A stretch of 64,000 nt of DNA from Pseudomonas paeninsulae (GCF_035621475.1 NZ_CP141799.1:3832501-3896500); one strand, 5' to 3'. Shown: positions 37,666-47,654, counted from the first letter of the stretch. Notes: a model not told the origin generated them from the letters alone. Numbers and translations are program-made.

Positions 37666-39174
37666 ATGGAAACGCTGAATTTCTTGATGCAGGGCTTCGA
37701 GGTCGCCACCCGGCCGGAAAACCTGCTGGTGGCGCTGTTCGGCGCCTTCGTCGGCACCATTGTCGGCCTGCTGCCGGGCCTGGGCCCGATCAACGGCGTG
37801 GCCCTGCTGCTGCCGCTGGCCTTCGCCCTCGGCCTGCCGCCGGAAACCGCCCTGATCCTGCTGGCGGCCGTGTACCTCGGTTGTGAATACGGCGGACGTA
37901 TCTCGGCCATCCTGCTCAACGTGCCGGGCGACGCCGCCGCGGTGATGACCACCCTCGACGGCTACCCGCTAGCGCGCCAGGGCAAGGCCGGGATCGCCTT
38001 GTCACTGTCGGCGGTCAGCTCCTTTGTCGGCAGCATCATCGCCACCTGCGGCGTGGTGCTGTTCGCCCCGCTGCTGGCGAAATGGGCGGTGGCCTTCGGC
38101 CCGGCCGAGTATTTCGTGCTGATGATCTTCGCCATCGCCTGCCTCGGCGGCATGGTCGGCGACAAACCGGTGAAGACCCTGATGGCGGCACTGATCGGCC
38201 TGGCCCTGGCCACCGTCGGCGTGGACTCGACCACCGGGGTGTACCGGTTCACCTTCGGCAGCGTCAGCCTGTCCGACGGCATCCAGTTCGTCATCGTGGT
38301 GATCGGCTTCTTCAGCGTCAGCGAAGTGCTGTTGATGCTGGAAAAAACCCACAGCGGGCAGAAGGCGGTGAAGACCAGCGGCCGCCTATTGTTCAACTTC
38401 AAGGAGTTCTGCTTCACCTTCTGGACCATGGTGCGCAGCTCGGTTGCCGGCTTTGTCATCGGCGTGCTGCCGGGCGCCGGCGCGACTATCGCCAGCGCCA
38501 TGACCTACATGAGCGAGAAGCGTATGGCCGGCGCCAGCGGCACATTCGGCGAAGGCGACCTGCGCGGCCTGGCCGCGCCGGAAGCGGCCAACAACGCCTC
38601 GGCCTGCGGCTCGCTGATCCCCATGCTGACCCTCGGCGTCCCGGGTTCGGGCACCACCGCAGTGATGATCGGCGCCCTGACCCTGTACAACATCACGCCC
38701 GGCCCGCTGTTGTTCGAACAGCAACCGGATGTGGTGTGGGGCCTGATCGCCTCGCTGTTCATCTGCAACGTGCTCCTGCTGGTGATGAACATCCCCCTGG
38801 TCGGCCTGTTCGCGCGCATGCTCAGCGTACCCAACTGGGTGCTGGTGCCGGCGATCACCGCGATCAGCATGGTCGGTGTCTATGCAGTACACAGCACCAC
38901 TTTCGACCTGGTGCTGATGATTGGCCTCGGCGTGTTCGGCTATATTTTGCGCAAATTGGATTTCCCGCTGTCGTCGCTGATCCTCGGCTTCGTCCTCGGT
39001 GAATTGATGGAAGACAACCTGCGCCGCGCCCTGTCGATTTCGGCCGGCGACCTCAACATCCTCTGGAGCAGCCCGATCAGCCTGTGCCTGTGGGCGCTCA
39101 CCGCGCTGATGCTGGTGATGCCCGCCCTGCGCTGGTGGCGTACGCGGCGCGTCTCTCAGCTAGCCAATGCTTGA
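37666..39174 (+). CDS. tctA: TctA large membrane subunit
   Basis: 502 residues from ATG 37666, with about 11-12 helices. The conserved GTIVGLLPGLGPINGVALLLP and its internal repeat GFVIGVLPGAGATIASAMTY mark the two halves of the TctA family. It carries the translocation path for tricarboxylates with the Na+ or H+ gradient. Confidence 0.95.
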   Translation: METLNFLMQGFEVATRPENLLVALFGAFVGTIVGLLPGLGPINGVALLLPLAFALGLPPETALILLAAVYLGCEYGGRISAILLNVPGDAAAVMTTLDGYPLARQGKAGIALSLSAVSSFVGSIIATCGVVLFAPLLAKWAVAFGPAEYFVLMIFAIACLGGMVGDKPVKTLMAALIGLALATVGVDSTTGVYRFTFGSVSLSDGIQFVIVVIGFFSVSEVLLMLEKTHSGQKAVKTSGRLLFNFKEFCFTFWTMVRSSVAGFVIGVLPGAGATIASAMTYMSEKRMAGASGTFGEGDLRGLAAPEAANNASACGSLIPMLTLGVPGSGTTAVMIGALTLYNITPGPLLFEQQPDVVWGLIASLFICNVLLLVMNIPLVGLFARMLSVPNWVLVPAITAISMVGVYAVHSTTFDLVLMIGLGVFGYILRKLDFPLSSLILGFVLGELMEDNLRRALSISAGDLNILWSSPISLCLWALTALMLVMPALRWWRTRRVSQLANA

Positions 39175-40198
39175 TCTCTGCGCCCTGGCCCAGTGGCGTC
39201 GCTACTGGGCCACCCCGCTGATCGGTCTGATCGGCGGCTACCTGGCCAGCCTGATCGGCTGGCCTTTGCCGTGGATCATCGGCTCGTTGCTGGCGGTCAT
39301 CGCGGCACGCTGCAGCGGCTGGCTGGTCACGGAAATCCCCGGCGGCCGACAAACCGGACAATGGCTGGTCGCCAGCGCCATGGGCCTGCACTTCACCAGC
39401 GAGGTGATGGGCGAGTTGCTCGGTCATTTCGGCGTAATCCTGATTGGCGCCCTGGCGACCCTGCTGCTCAGCCTGATCGGTATCGCGCTGTTACGCCGCT
39501 CCGGGGTCGACCGCGCCACCGCGTTCTTTTCCAGCATGCCGGGTGGTGCCAGCGAAATGGTCAACCTGGCGCAACGCCATGATGCCCAGGTCGCCCGCGT
39601 TGCGGCGGCGCACAGCCTGCGCCTGTTGCTGGTGGTGCTGCTGATTCCGGCCATCTTCACCTGGAGCCTGCCACCCATCGAACCGCCAGCGGCTGCGCCG
39701 GTGAGCTGGCCCTGGCTGGCCGCACTGTTACCCGCCGGCGCGCTGCTGGCCTTGCTGTGGAAAAGGCTCAAACAACCCAACCCCTGGATGCTCGGGCCGC
39801 TGACGGTGTGCGCCGTCGCCAGCGTCAGCTTCGACCTGCACATCGGCTTGCCGAACGGACTCGGCCAAGTCGGTCAGTGGCTGATCGGCTGCGCCCTGGG
39901 CTGCCACTTCGACCGCGCCTTCTTTCGCAGCGCACCGGGTTTTCTCGCCCGCATTCTGCTGTTCAGCCTGCTCGCCATGCTCAGCGCCGCGCTGCTGGCC
40001 AACGGCCTCGGCTGGCTGGCCAGCGAAGACCAGGACTCGCTGATGCTCGGCATGATGCCCGGCGGTATTACCGAGCTGTGTCTGACCGCCGAAGCCCTGC
40101 ACCTGTCGGTAGCGCTGGTCACCGCGTTGCAAGTGCTGCGTCTGTTTCTGGTGATGTTCCTGGCCGAGCCGTTGTTCCGGCTGTGGCAACGTCGCTAG
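39167..40198 (+). CDS. AbrB-family membrane protein (putative transporter/regulator)
   Basis: 343 residues, overlapping tctA by 8 nt. About ten helices form two similar halves (PLPWIIGSLLAVIAARCSGW and PNPWMLGPLTVCAVASVS), as in the AbrB duplication family (ammonia monooxygenase-like naming in databases is misleading). FFSSMPGGASEMVNLA and LGMMPGGITELCLTAEAL are paired motifs. Its tight link to tctCBA suggests a role in the same transport process; the substrate is unknown. Confidence 0.85.
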   Translation: MLDLCALAQWRRYWATPLIGLIGGYLASLIGWPLPWIIGSLLAVIAARCSGWLVTEIPGGRQTGQWLVASAMGLHFTSEVMGELLGHFGVILIGALATLLLSLIGIALLRRSGVDRATAFFSSMPGGASEMVNLAQRHDAQVARVAAAHSLRLLLVVLLIPAIFTWSLPPIEPPAAAPVSWPWLAALLPAGALLALLWKRLKQPNPWMLGPLTVCAVASVSFDLHIGLPNGLGQVGQWLIGCALGCHFDRAFFRSAPGFLARILLFSLLAMLSAALLANGLGWLASEDQDSLMLGMMPGGITELCLTAEALHLSVALVTALQVLRLFLVMFLAEPLFRLWQRR

Positions 40199-40218
40199 CG
40201 AATATTTCGACCACGTTT

Positions 40219-40243
40219 AGCCCGCCTCGCGCGGGCTCTTTTT
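40219..40243 (+). terminator. Rho-independent terminator of opdH-tctCBA-abrB
   Basis: Stem AGCCCGC/GCGGGCT with loop CTCGC is followed by CTTTTT, 20 nt after the membrane-protein stop. It is a textbook intrinsic terminator. Confidence 0.9.
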
Positions 40244-40375
40244 ATAGCGAATATTGCAATCGCCCCAATACCTGCCCGAGCGCGCTAACCTTCGCGTATG
40301 TGCAAGCCATCGCGCGGCAGTTGCCAGGCATTGCTGCGCAAGCGCCGATAGATCACCCCCGCCGAGGCAAACCGC

Positions 40376-41272
40376 ATGACTCTGCCGCGCTGGCCCCACC
40401 TGAAAAGCCCGCTCCTGCTGATCGCCCTCAGCGTGCTGCTGGCCGCCTGTAGCCGGGTCGACCTGGCCTATCGCAACCTCGACTGGCTGATCCCCTGGCA
40501 GCTGAACGCTTACCTGAACCTGAACCATGCACAGAAAACCTGGTTCATGCCGCGCCTGCAGGCCCATCTGGAGTGGCACTGCAGCAGCGAGCTAGCGCTG
40601 TATATCGATTGGCTGCAAGGCACTGAAGGTCTGCTCGCACAGGCGCACCCCAGCGCCACCCAACTGAGCGAGCAGTTCGCCGAGTTGGATCTGGCGCTCA
40701 AGCGCATCACGGGCGAAATCACGCCGACCGCCATTGCGCTGCTGCGAAGTCTCAACCCCAGCCAAGTCGCCGACCTGTATGCCGCGCTCGATGCAGACAA
40801 CCGCGAGGATCGTCAGGAATTTCTCGAGCCGCCGCTGGCGACCCAGATCAGCCAACGCGCCACGCGCATGCACAAGCGCCTGCGCCCCTGGTTTGGCCGG
40901 CTGAATGACGCGCAACAGGCGCGTATCGCTCAGTGGGCGCAGGCGGCGGGCGAGCAAAATCGGCTGTGGCTGGACAACCGCCTGCACTGGCAAACCGAAT
41001 TTCGCGCCGCTGTCGATGCACGGCGCAGTGCCGACTTCCCCGCACGCCTGACACGCTTGCTGCAGCAACGCGAGTCGTTCCATGACTCCCGCTACCGCGC
41101 GGCCTACTCGCGCTCACGGCAAGCGCTGGCCGAGTTGTTCAGCGACCTGCTCGCTAGCGCCGACCGCAAACAGCGCGAACACCTGACGGCGCGCCTGCAC
41201 GAGCTGCGTCACGACCTTGCCCGGCAGCTTTGTGCCGCTCCGGTTACAGTTCAGGCAGGCGCCAGTCGATAG
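40376..41272 (+). CDS. DUF6279 family lipoprotein
   Basis: 298 residues. The signal peptide ends in lipobox LAAC (Cys at about residue 24). The mature part starts [31 protein letters not shown], the hallmark of DUF6279, and is helical and rich in Gln and Arg. Function is unknown. Its last 29 bp overlap the convergent ung gene. Confidence 0.82.
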   Translation: MTLPRWPHLKSPLLLIALSVLLAACSRVDLAYRNLDWLIPWQLNAYLNLNHAQKTWFMPRLQAHLEWHCSSELALYIDWLQGTEGLLAQAHPSATQLSEQFAELDLALKRITGEITPTAIALLRSLNPSQVADLYAALDADNREDRQEFLEPPLATQISQRATRMHKRLRPWFGRLNDAQQARIAQWAQAAGEQNRLWLDNRLHWQTEFRAAVDARRSADFPARLTRLLQQRESFHDSRYRAAYSRSRQALAELFSDLLASADRKQREHLTARLHELRHDLARQLCAAPVTVQAGASR

Positions 41273-41936
41273 GCGGCATGCCGTGCTGCACGAGGAACTT
41301 GTTGCAGCGACTGAAGTGACCGTTGCCAATAAACCCGCGGTGGGCCGACAGCGGCGAGGGATGCGGCGAACACAGCACCAGGTGTTTGCTCGGGTCGATC
41401 AGGCGCGTCTTGCTCTGCGCATGCTTGCCCCACAACAGAAACACCAGATGTGGAGATTGCTCACTGACCACCTCGATCACCCGGTCGGTAAATACCCCCC
41501 AACCCTTGTCCGCATGGGAACCGGCAATGCCGCGCTCGACCGTCAGCGAGGTGTTGAGCAACAGCACGCCCTGCTCAGCCCAATGCTGCAAGCAGCCATG
41601 GCCGGCGATGTCGATATTCAGGTCGCGCTTCAATTCCTTGTAGATATTCAACAGCGACGGCGGCGTGGCTACCCCCGGCTGCACCGAGAAGCACAGGCCA
41701 TGGGCCTGCTCCGGGCCGTGATAGGGATCCTGGCCGATGATCACCACCTTGACCCGCTCCAGCGGAGTGGAGTTGAGCGCATTGAAGATCAGCGCACCGG
41801 GCGGATAGACCTCCTTGCCGGCGGTTTTCTCCTGGCGCAGGAAGTCGGCCAGCTCCTGCATATAGGGCTTGGCGAACTCCTCGCGCAGGGCCTCTTTCCA
41901 GCCCGCTTCGAGCTTGATGTTATCGGCGGAGGTCAT
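41244..41936 (-). CDS. ung: Uracil-DNA glycosylase
   Basis: 230 residues from ATG 41936. It removes uracil from DNA. The water-activating motif GQDPYHG (68-74, Asp70) and the minor-groove loop [11 protein letters not shown] (192-202) are intact, as is [10 protein letters not shown]. Length matches the family. Confidence 0.97.
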   Translation of the reverse strand: MTSADNIKLEAGWKEALREEFAKPYMQELADFLRQEKTAGKEVYPPGALIFNALNSTPLERVKVVIIGQDPYHGPEQAHGLCFSVQPGVATPPSLLNIYKELKRDLNIDIAGHGCLQHWAEQGVLLLNTSLTVERGIAGSHADKGWGVFTDRVIEVVSEQSPHLVFLLWGKHAQSKTRLIDPSKHLVLCSPHPSPLSAHRGFIGNGHFSRCNKFLVQHGMPPIDWRLPEL

Positions 41937-42097
41937 GCCTGATTCCCGAGTCAACGAATTGAAGCCGGCACGCTAGAGAAGCCTCACAGGCAAGTCAAGG
42001 CGCAGACGAATAGACCCTTATCATCCGCCTGGATGCAGATGGCGACAGCCCGGCAGGCAGTCGAAACTGGGACAACCAACCCAGAGGAGCCCCCCAG

Positions 42098-42511
42098 ATG
42101 GACAACCCCATCGGCATCAGCCGTGAGCGCCTGGAGCAGGCCTTAGAACACTCCGCCTTTGCCAAGTTGCTCGGCGCCGAACTGCTGGACTTCGCCCCCG
42201 GCAAGGTCAGCCTGCAGCTGCACAGTCGCCCGGAACTCAGCCAGCACCACGGTTACACCCATGGCGCGGTGGTCGGTTTTATGATCGACAGCGGTTGCGC
42301 CTGGGCGGCCGCCTCACTGGTGGGCGACGTAGTCACCAGCGAGTACAAGGTCAACCTGCTGGCCCCAGCCGTCGGCGACAAGCTGATCTGCCGCAGCGAG
42401 GTGATCAAGGCCGGCAAGCGCCAGGCGGTATGCCGCGCCGATGTGTTTGCCGTCAACCACGGCGAGGAGAAGATCATCGCCACCGGCCTGGCGACCATCG
42501 CCCGGGTGTAG
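42098..42511 (+). CDS. PaaI-type hotdog thioesterase
   Basis: 137 residues. It has the hotdog fold with FAKLLGAELLDFAPGKVSLQL and HHGYTHGAVVGFMIDSGCAWAAAS, the PaaI/YdiI layout. It probably hydrolyses an acyl- or aryl-CoA; the substrate is unknown. It is divergent from ung and next to the valine cluster regulator. Confidence 0.88.
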   Translation: MDNPIGISRERLEQALEHSAFAKLLGAELLDFAPGKVSLQLHSRPELSQHHGYTHGAVVGFMIDSGCAWAAASLVGDVVTSEYKVNLLAPAVGDKLICRSEVIKAGKRQAVCRADVFAVNHGEEKIIATGLATIARV

Positions 42512-42548
42512 AAGACGCTGCGTTCGCGGTCGGCCGCCGCACAAGCTC

Positions 42549-43430
42549 TCAGCCCTGATGCAACGCCCGGTAATGACTGGGCGCCATACCCACCACTTTG
42601 CGAAACAGCCGCGAGAAGTAGTAGACGTCCTCGTAGCCCAACTGCTCGGCGACCTGGCGGATGCCCTGCTGGCCTTCGTCGAGCAGGCGGCAGGCGTGGG
42701 CCATTTTCAGCTGGATGAACGCCTGGATAGGCGCATGGCCGGTCAGCGCGCGGTAGGTCTTGGCGAAGTGAAACCGCGACAACTTGAACTGCGCCGCCAG
42801 TTCATCGAGGTTGAGCGAGCCGTGCAGGTGGGCGCGCATCACCGCCTGCACCGCATCGACGTCCAGCACCCGCCCCGATTTCAACTTGGCCCGCGCCGGC
42901 AGTACCGCCAGGGAGGCCAGCAGCGCCTGCAACTGGTGGGCAGCATAGATGAAGTGCGCCAGGTTCAGGCCCTGCTTGCGCAGATTGAGCAGTGCATCGA
43001 AGTCGGCGAGCAGGCGCGGTTGCACGCCGATGCGCCAGATCGGCCCCTTGCCCAATGGGCGCAAGAACTCCGCCACCAGCTCGCCATCGAAGTGCACCCA
43101 GTACAGCGTCCAGGGTTTGCCGGGATCCGCGCCATAGGCGTGGGGAATACCCTTGGGCAACAGCAGCAGATCGCCACCAGCGACAGCGATTCGTCCATCC
43201 CCAGACTCCAGCCAGCCCTGCCCGGCACGGCAATAGATCAGCAGGTGATCGTCCGGAAGCGGCCGCTTCATGCGGTGTCCGCCCGCGTCTGGATAGAACC
43301 CCAGGGCCAGCGGATAGCAGCTAGAGGCCAGTGGATGGTGACTCAGGATGCGCCGCAGGCGCGGCGGCGTGATAAAGCGCACGCCGTTGGCCGGCAATGG
43401 CCAGTTCGATGTTTCAATCCGAGCGTTCAT
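42549..43430 (-). CDS. mmsR: AraC-family regulator, MmsR-type
   Basis: 293 residues. The N-terminal arabinose-binding-like cupin covers about 50-140 (LLIYCRAGQGWLESGDGRIAVAGGDLLLLPKGIPHAYGAD). The C-terminal double helix-turn-helix covers about 190-290 (NLDELAAQFKLSRFHFAKTYRALTGHAPIQAFI and GIRQVAEQLGYEDVYYFSRLFRKVVGMAPSHYR). It is divergent from the valine cluster. AraC-type direct repeats in the intervening gap suit it. MmsR is the known activator of mmsAB in P. aeruginosa; the symbol is by analogy. Confidence 0.8.
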   Translation of the reverse strand: MNARIETSNWPLPANGVRFITPPRLRRILSHHPLASSCYPLALGFYPDAGGHRMKRPLPDDHLLIYCRAGQGWLESGDGRIAVAGGDLLLLPKGIPHAYGADPGKPWTLYWVHFDGELVAEFLRPLGKGPIWRIGVQPRLLADFDALLNLRKQGLNLAHFIYAAHQLQALLASLAVLPARAKLKSGRVLDVDAVQAVMRAHLHGSLNLDELAAQFKLSRFHFAKTYRALTGHAPIQAFIQLKMAHACRLLDEGQQGIRQVAEQLGYEDVYYFSRLFRKVVGMAPSHYRALHQG

Positions 43431-43451
43431 CTTCCCTCCAACAACTCAATG

Positions 43452-43489
43452 CCAAGATCGTCCATCCATTGCCCAAGATCGTCAATCCA
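43452..43489 (+). promoter_or_regulatory. Direct-repeat operator upstream of mmsA, candidate MmsR site
   Basis: CCAAGATCGTCCATCCA (43452-43468) and CCAAGATCGTCAATCCA (43473-43489) differ at one base and are offset by 21 bp, two helical turns. This is the pattern of AraC-family activators. The proximal copy overlaps the expected -35 of a promoter with -10 TATAAC at 43509-43514. Confidence 0.7.
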
Positions 43490-43508
43490 CAAGCGCGCTT
43501 TCCCCGGC

Positions 43509-43514
43509 TATAAC
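43509..43514 (+). promoter_or_regulatory. Probable -10 box of the mmsA promoter
   Basis: TATAAC lies 46 nt before the mmsA start and about 19 bp after the second operator repeat. There is no good -35 hexamer, as expected of an activator-dependent promoter. Confidence 0.5.
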
Positions 43515-43559
43515 ACTAAGAGCACTAGGATCTGTCGCTGAGCCAAGGTGGAGAACGTG

Positions 43560-45053
43560 ATGAGCAAGGCACTCCCGCAGTTGATCGAAGGCGAATGGCG
43601 CGAAAGCCGTACCCGCGAATTCATCGAAGTCACTGACCCGGCGACCCAGCAAGTGCTGGCCCTGGCGCCCAAGGCCACCGCCGAGGAAATCGAAGCAGCG
43701 ATCGCCAGTGCCAAGGCGGCCTTTCTGAATTGGCGCGAAGTGCCGGTGTCCGAGCGCGCACGGCTGATGCTGCGTTATCAGCACCTGCTCAAGGAACACC
43801 ACGACGAACTGGCGGAAATCCTCGCCAAGGAAACCGGCAAGACCCTGGCCGATGCCAAGGGCGATATCTGGCGCGGCATCGAGGTGGTCGAACAGGCGGC
43901 CAATATCGCCAGCCTGATGATGGGCGAGACCATGGAGAACGTGGCCAGTGACATCGATACCGCCAGCTGGATTCAGCCGCTCGGCGTCTGCGTCGGCATC
44001 ACCCCGTTCAACTTCCCGGCCATGATTCCGCTGTGGATGTTTCCCCTGGCCATCGCCGCCGGCAACACCTTTATCCTCAAGCCGTCCGAACAGGACCCCA
44101 TGACCCCCAACCGCCTGGCCGAGCTGTTTATCGAGGCCGGTGCGCCCAAGGGCGTGTTGCAGGTGCTACATGGTGGGCGCGAGGTGGTCGACAGCCTGCT
44201 CACTCACCCGGATATCCGTGCCATTTCCTTCGTCGGCTCGGTGTCGGTCGGCCAGCACATCTACCGCACCGGCACCGCCCACCTCAAGCGCGTGCAGGCC
44301 TTCGCCGGGGCCAAGAACCATATGGTGATCATGCCCGACGCCAATAAGCAGCAGGTGCTGAGCAACCTGGTCGGCGCCAGTTGCGGCGCGGCCGGGCAGC
44401 GCTGCATGGCGATCAGCGTGGCGGTGTTCGTCGGTGAGTCGCAGCAGTGGATCGATGAGCTGCAGGCGCAGATGGCCGACCTGCAACCCGGCTACTGGAC
44501 CGACGGCCATGCGGCTTTTGGTCCGCTGATCAGCCAGCAGGCCAAGCAACGGGTGCTGCGCCTGATCGCCGAGGGCAAGGCGGAAGGCGCCGAGTGCCTG
44601 CTCGACGGTTCGCACTGTGCGGTCGAGGGCTACCCCAACGGCAACTGGCTGGGCCCGACCCTGTTCCGTGGGGTGACAACCAAGATGGGCCTGTACCGCG
44701 AGGAAATCTTCGGCCCGGTGCTGGTGTGCATGGCAGTCGACTCCCTGGAGCAGGCAATCGAACTGGTCAACGCCAGCCCCTATGGCAATGGCACCTCGAT
44801 CTTCACCCGTTCCGGTGGCGCGGCGCGGCATTACCAGCACGCGGTGGAAGTCGGCCAGGTCGGGATCAACGTTCCGGTGCCGGTGCCGCTGCCGTTCTTC
44901 TCCTTCACCGGCTGGAAAGGCTCGTTCTACGGCGACCTGCACGCCTACGGCAAACAGGCCGTACGTTTCTACAGCGAGACCAAGACGGTCACCAGCCGCT
45001 GGTTCGATGAAGACGCCGTGGCGGGAGCGAACATGACTATTCAGTTGAAATGA
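43560..45053 (+). CDS. mmsA: CoA-acylating methylmalonate-semialdehyde dehydrogenase
   Basis: 497 residues from ATG 43560 (GGAG at 6 nt), the P. aeruginosa MmsA length. It converts methylmalonate semialdehyde to propionyl-CoA (valine) and malonate semialdehyde to acetyl-CoA, using NAD and CoA. The catalytic Cys282 is in [32 protein letters not shown] and the C-terminal [16 protein letters not shown] are MmsA-specific. It is first in the valine cluster. Confidence 0.95.
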   Translation: MSKALPQLIEGEWRESRTREFIEVTDPATQQVLALAPKATAEEIEAAIASAKAAFLNWREVPVSERARLMLRYQHLLKEHHDELAEILAKETGKTLADAKGDIWRGIEVVEQAANIASLMMGETMENVASDIDTASWIQPLGVCVGITPFNFPAMIPLWMFPLAIAAGNTFILKPSEQDPMTPNRLAELFIEAGAPKGVLQVLHGGREVVDSLLTHPDIRAISFVGSVSVGQHIYRTGTAHLKRVQAFAGAKNHMVIMPDANKQQVLSNLVGASCGAAGQRCMAISVAVFVGESQQWIDELQAQMADLQPGYWTDGHAAFGPLISQQAKQRVLRLIAEGKAEGAECLLDGSHCAVEGYPNGNWLGPTLFRGVTTKMGLYREEIFGPVLVCMAVDSLEQAIELVNASPYGNGTSIFTRSGGAARHYQHAVEVGQVGINVPVPVPLPFFSFTGWKGSFYGDLHAYGKQAVRFYSETKTVTSRWFDEDAVAGANMTIQLK

Positions 45054-45154
45054 GAACGGCGTAGGGTCTGTTAGACCAATAGACGATCTCGGCAATTAGT
45101 CTAAGGGCGTAAAAAGTCCTCCTGGTTCCGACAACAAGAACAAGGAAAGCTGCC

Positions 45155-46402
45155 ATGCAACGACTGACTGCCGCCCTGGCCCTTTGGGCTGGATTAACCG
45201 CCTGTGCGCAGGCCGCCGAGCCGATCACCCTCGGCCTCAATTACCCGCGCACCGGCCCCTATAAGGAAGAAGGATTGGCCCAGATGCGCGGCGCCTTGCT
45301 GGCCATCGACGAGCTCAACGCCAAGGGCGGCGTGCTCGGGCGCTCGTTGCGCCTGTCCAGCCGCGATACCGCCTCGCGCCCGGCGAAAGCCGTGCGCAAT
45401 GTCGACAAGCTGGCCAGTGAGGGCGCGGCCATGCTGTTCGGCGGCTCCTCCAGCGCGGTGGCCATCGCTTCCGGCCAGCGCGCGGCGACCCATGGCCTGC
45501 TGTATTTCGGCACCCTCACCTATTCCAACGACACCACCGGCAAAGATGCCCACCGTTACCTGTTCCGCGAGTGCAACAACGCCTGGATGAGCGCGCGGGT
45601 GCTCGGCCAGTACCTGAGCAAGCACCTGCCGGACAAGCGCTATTTCTACGTGACCTCCGACTACACCTGGGGCCATACCACGGAAAGCTCGCTACGCCAG
45701 ACCACCGGCAGCGAAGATACCGGCAAACACCCAGGGCTCAAGGTGCCCTTCCCCGGCGCGCGCCTGGCCGATTACATGGATGTGCTGAACCAGGCTGCGG
45801 CGAGCGATGCCGAGGTACTGACACTGGTGCTGTTCGGCGAGGATCTGGTGCGGGCCATGCGCATCGCCAAGGATCTCGGCCTGACCGAACGCATGCAGAT
45901 AGTCGCGCCCAACCTGACCCAGAGCATCATCGAGCAAGCCGGCCCCGGCCTGATGCAAGGCGTGCTCGGCACCGAGCCGTGGACCTGGCGCGTGCCTAAA
46001 CTGGAGAAGTCCGCCCAGGGCGAAGCCTTCGTCAACGCCTTCAGCCAGCGTTATGCGATGTACCCGTCCAGCTCCGCTGCCTCGGCCTACAGCATCGTCT
46101 ATCAGTGGGCCGACGCCGCGCAGCGGGCCAAGAGCCTGGACAGCGAGGCCTTGATCAAGGCCCTGGAAGGTCACCGTTACCAGCTACTCAAGGGCCCGCA
46201 AGAGTGGCGCGCCTTCGATCACCAGAACTTGCAGACGGTGTATGCCGTCAAAGTCAAAGCCCGCGCCGAAGTGCTCAAGGATCCGCTGAAACAGGATTAC
46301 TTTGAAATCGTCGACCGTCTCGACGCCGACCAGGTGGCGCCCAGCCTGGCCGAATGGCAGGCTGAAAGACGCGCCACCGGGCAACCCCTGACCCTGCAAT
46401 GA
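45155..46402 (+). CDS. Type 1 periplasmic binding protein (Leu/Ile/Val-BP-like), orphan
   Basis: 415 residues with an N-terminal signal. Both a lipobox (LTAC, Cys17) and a signal peptidase I site (AQA before AEP, about residue 20) are possible. The mature part has the branched-chain amino acid/amide-binding fold (ITLGLNYPRTGPYKEEGLAQMRGALLAIDELNAKGG and MLFGGSSSAVAIASGQRA). No ABC permease or ATPase gene is near, so it may serve a distant transporter or a sensor. It lies between mmsA and an acyl-CoA dehydrogenase, 6 nt before the latter, so its ligand may be valine or a breakdown product. Confidence 0.85.
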   Translation: MQRLTAALALWAGLTACAQAAEPITLGLNYPRTGPYKEEGLAQMRGALLAIDELNAKGGVLGRSLRLSSRDTASRPAKAVRNVDKLASEGAAMLFGGSSSAVAIASGQRAATHGLLYFGTLTYSNDTTGKDAHRYLFRECNNAWMSARVLGQYLSKHLPDKRYFYVTSDYTWGHTTESSLRQTTGSEDTGKHPGLKVPFPGARLADYMDVLNQAAASDAEVLTLVLFGEDLVRAMRIAKDLGLTERMQIVAPNLTQSIIEQAGPGLMQGVLGTEPWTWRVPKLEKSAQGEAFVNAFSQRYAMYPSSSAASAYSIVYQWADAAQRAKSLDSEALIKALEGHRYQLLKGPQEWRAFDHQNLQTVYAVKVKARAEVLKDPLKQDYFEIVDRLDADQVAPSLAEWQAERRATGQPLTLQ

Positions 46403-46408
46403 GGACTT

Positions 46409-47575
46409 ATGGATTTCGAACTCAGCGATGAACAACGCCTGCTGGTCGACAGCGCCCGCGCTTTTGCCAGCCGCGAACTGGCGCCCCATGCCGCCGACTG
46501 GGACCGCGACCACCACTTCCCGGTGGACGTTATCAAGCAGGCCGCCGAGCAGGGCTACCTGGCCCTGTACATCAAGGAAGACGACGGCGGCCTGGGCCTA
46601 TCACGGCTGTCCGCCGCGCTGATTTTCGAGCAACTGGCCGCCGGCTGCGTCGCCACCACGGCCTTCCTCACCATCCACAACATGGCGACCTGGATGCTCG
46701 CCTCCTTTGCCGACCAGGCGCTGAAAGACACCTGGCTCGCGCGCCTGGTCAGCGGCGAACTGCTCGCCTCCTACTGCCTGACCGAGCCGGATGCCGGTTC
46801 CGACGCCGCCCACCTGCGTACCCGCGCCAGACGTGACGGTGATGCCTACCTGATCGACGGCAGCAAGTGCTTTATCTCCGGCGCTGGTTCGACCGACGTG
46901 CTGATCGTCATGGCACGTAGTGGTGAAGACAGCGGCGCCAAGGGAATTTCCTGCTTCCTGGTGCCGGCCGATGCCGCCGGGGTGAAATACGGCCGCAACG
47001 AACTGAAGATGGGCTGGCGCGCCCAGCCGACCCGCACCATCAGCTTCGAGGACGTGCGCATCCCCGCCGGCAACCGCATCGGCCCCGAGGGCCAGGGCTT
47101 CGTCTACGCCATGCAGGGCTTGGACGGCGGCCGTATCAACATCGCCAGTTGCTCGCTCGGCGCGGCCCAGGCGGCGCTGGAACAATCGCTGCGCTACGTG
47201 GAACAACGCAAACAGTTCGGCAAACCGCTGAGCGAGTTCCAGGCCCTGCAATTCAAGCTGGCCGACATGTTCACCGATCTCACGGCCAGCCGGCAGATGG
47301 TGCGCCTGGCTGCGCACAAGCTGGATCGGCAGCACGGCGAGGCCAGCCTGTACTGCGCCATGGCCAAGCGCTTCGCCACCGATCAGTGCTTTACCCTGTG
47401 CAACGATGCGTTGCAGCTGCATGGCGGCTACGGTTATCTAAACGACTACCCGCTGGAACGCTGGGTCCGCGACAGCCGCGTGCACCAGATCCTCGAGGGC
47501 ACCAACGAAATCATGCGGGTGATCATCGCCCGCCGCCTGCTCGACCAGGGCGGCATGCTCGATCGTCTGCTGTGA
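46409..47575 (+). CDS. Acyl-CoA dehydrogenase, probable isobutyryl-CoA dehydrogenase
   Basis: 388 residues. This FAD enzyme introduces a double bond into a short acyl-CoA. SYCLTEPDAGSDAAHLRTRA and FISGAGSTDVLIVMAR are the flavin motifs; the catalytic Glu is in QILEGTNEIMR. Its place between mmsA and the enoyl-CoA hydratases points to isobutyryl-CoA (valine pathway), although specificity cannot be read from sequence alone. Confidence 0.9.
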   Translation: MDFELSDEQRLLVDSARAFASRELAPHAADWDRDHHFPVDVIKQAAEQGYLALYIKEDDGGLGLSRLSAALIFEQLAAGCVATTAFLTIHNMATWMLASFADQALKDTWLARLVSGELLASYCLTEPDAGSDAAHLRTRARRDGDAYLIDGSKCFISGAGSTDVLIVMARSGEDSGAKGISCFLVPADAAGVKYGRNELKMGWRAQPTRTISFEDVRIPAGNRIGPEGQGFVYAMQGLDGGRINIASCSLGAAQAALEQSLRYVEQRKQFGKPLSEFQALQFKLADMFTDLTASRQMVRLAAHKLDRQHGEASLYCAMAKRFATDQCFTLCNDALQLHGGYGYLNDYPLERWVRDSRVHQILEGTNEIMRVIIARRLLDQGGMLDRLL

Positions 47576-47583
47576 CCCTTTTC

Positions 47584-47633
47584 GTAGGGCGGGTGCAACC
47601 CGCCATTTGCTATGCGGGTTGCACCCGCCCTAC
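47584..47633. repeat. Perfect extragenic inverted repeat
   Basis: 20-bp arms (47584-47603 and 47614-47633) are perfectly complementary around a 10-base loop. The right arm is repeated exactly at 50720-50739. It lies between two genes of one cluster, so it may attenuate or stabilise the transcript. Confidence 0.8.
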
Positions 47634-47654
47634 ATGACCGACATGAGGATTTTT

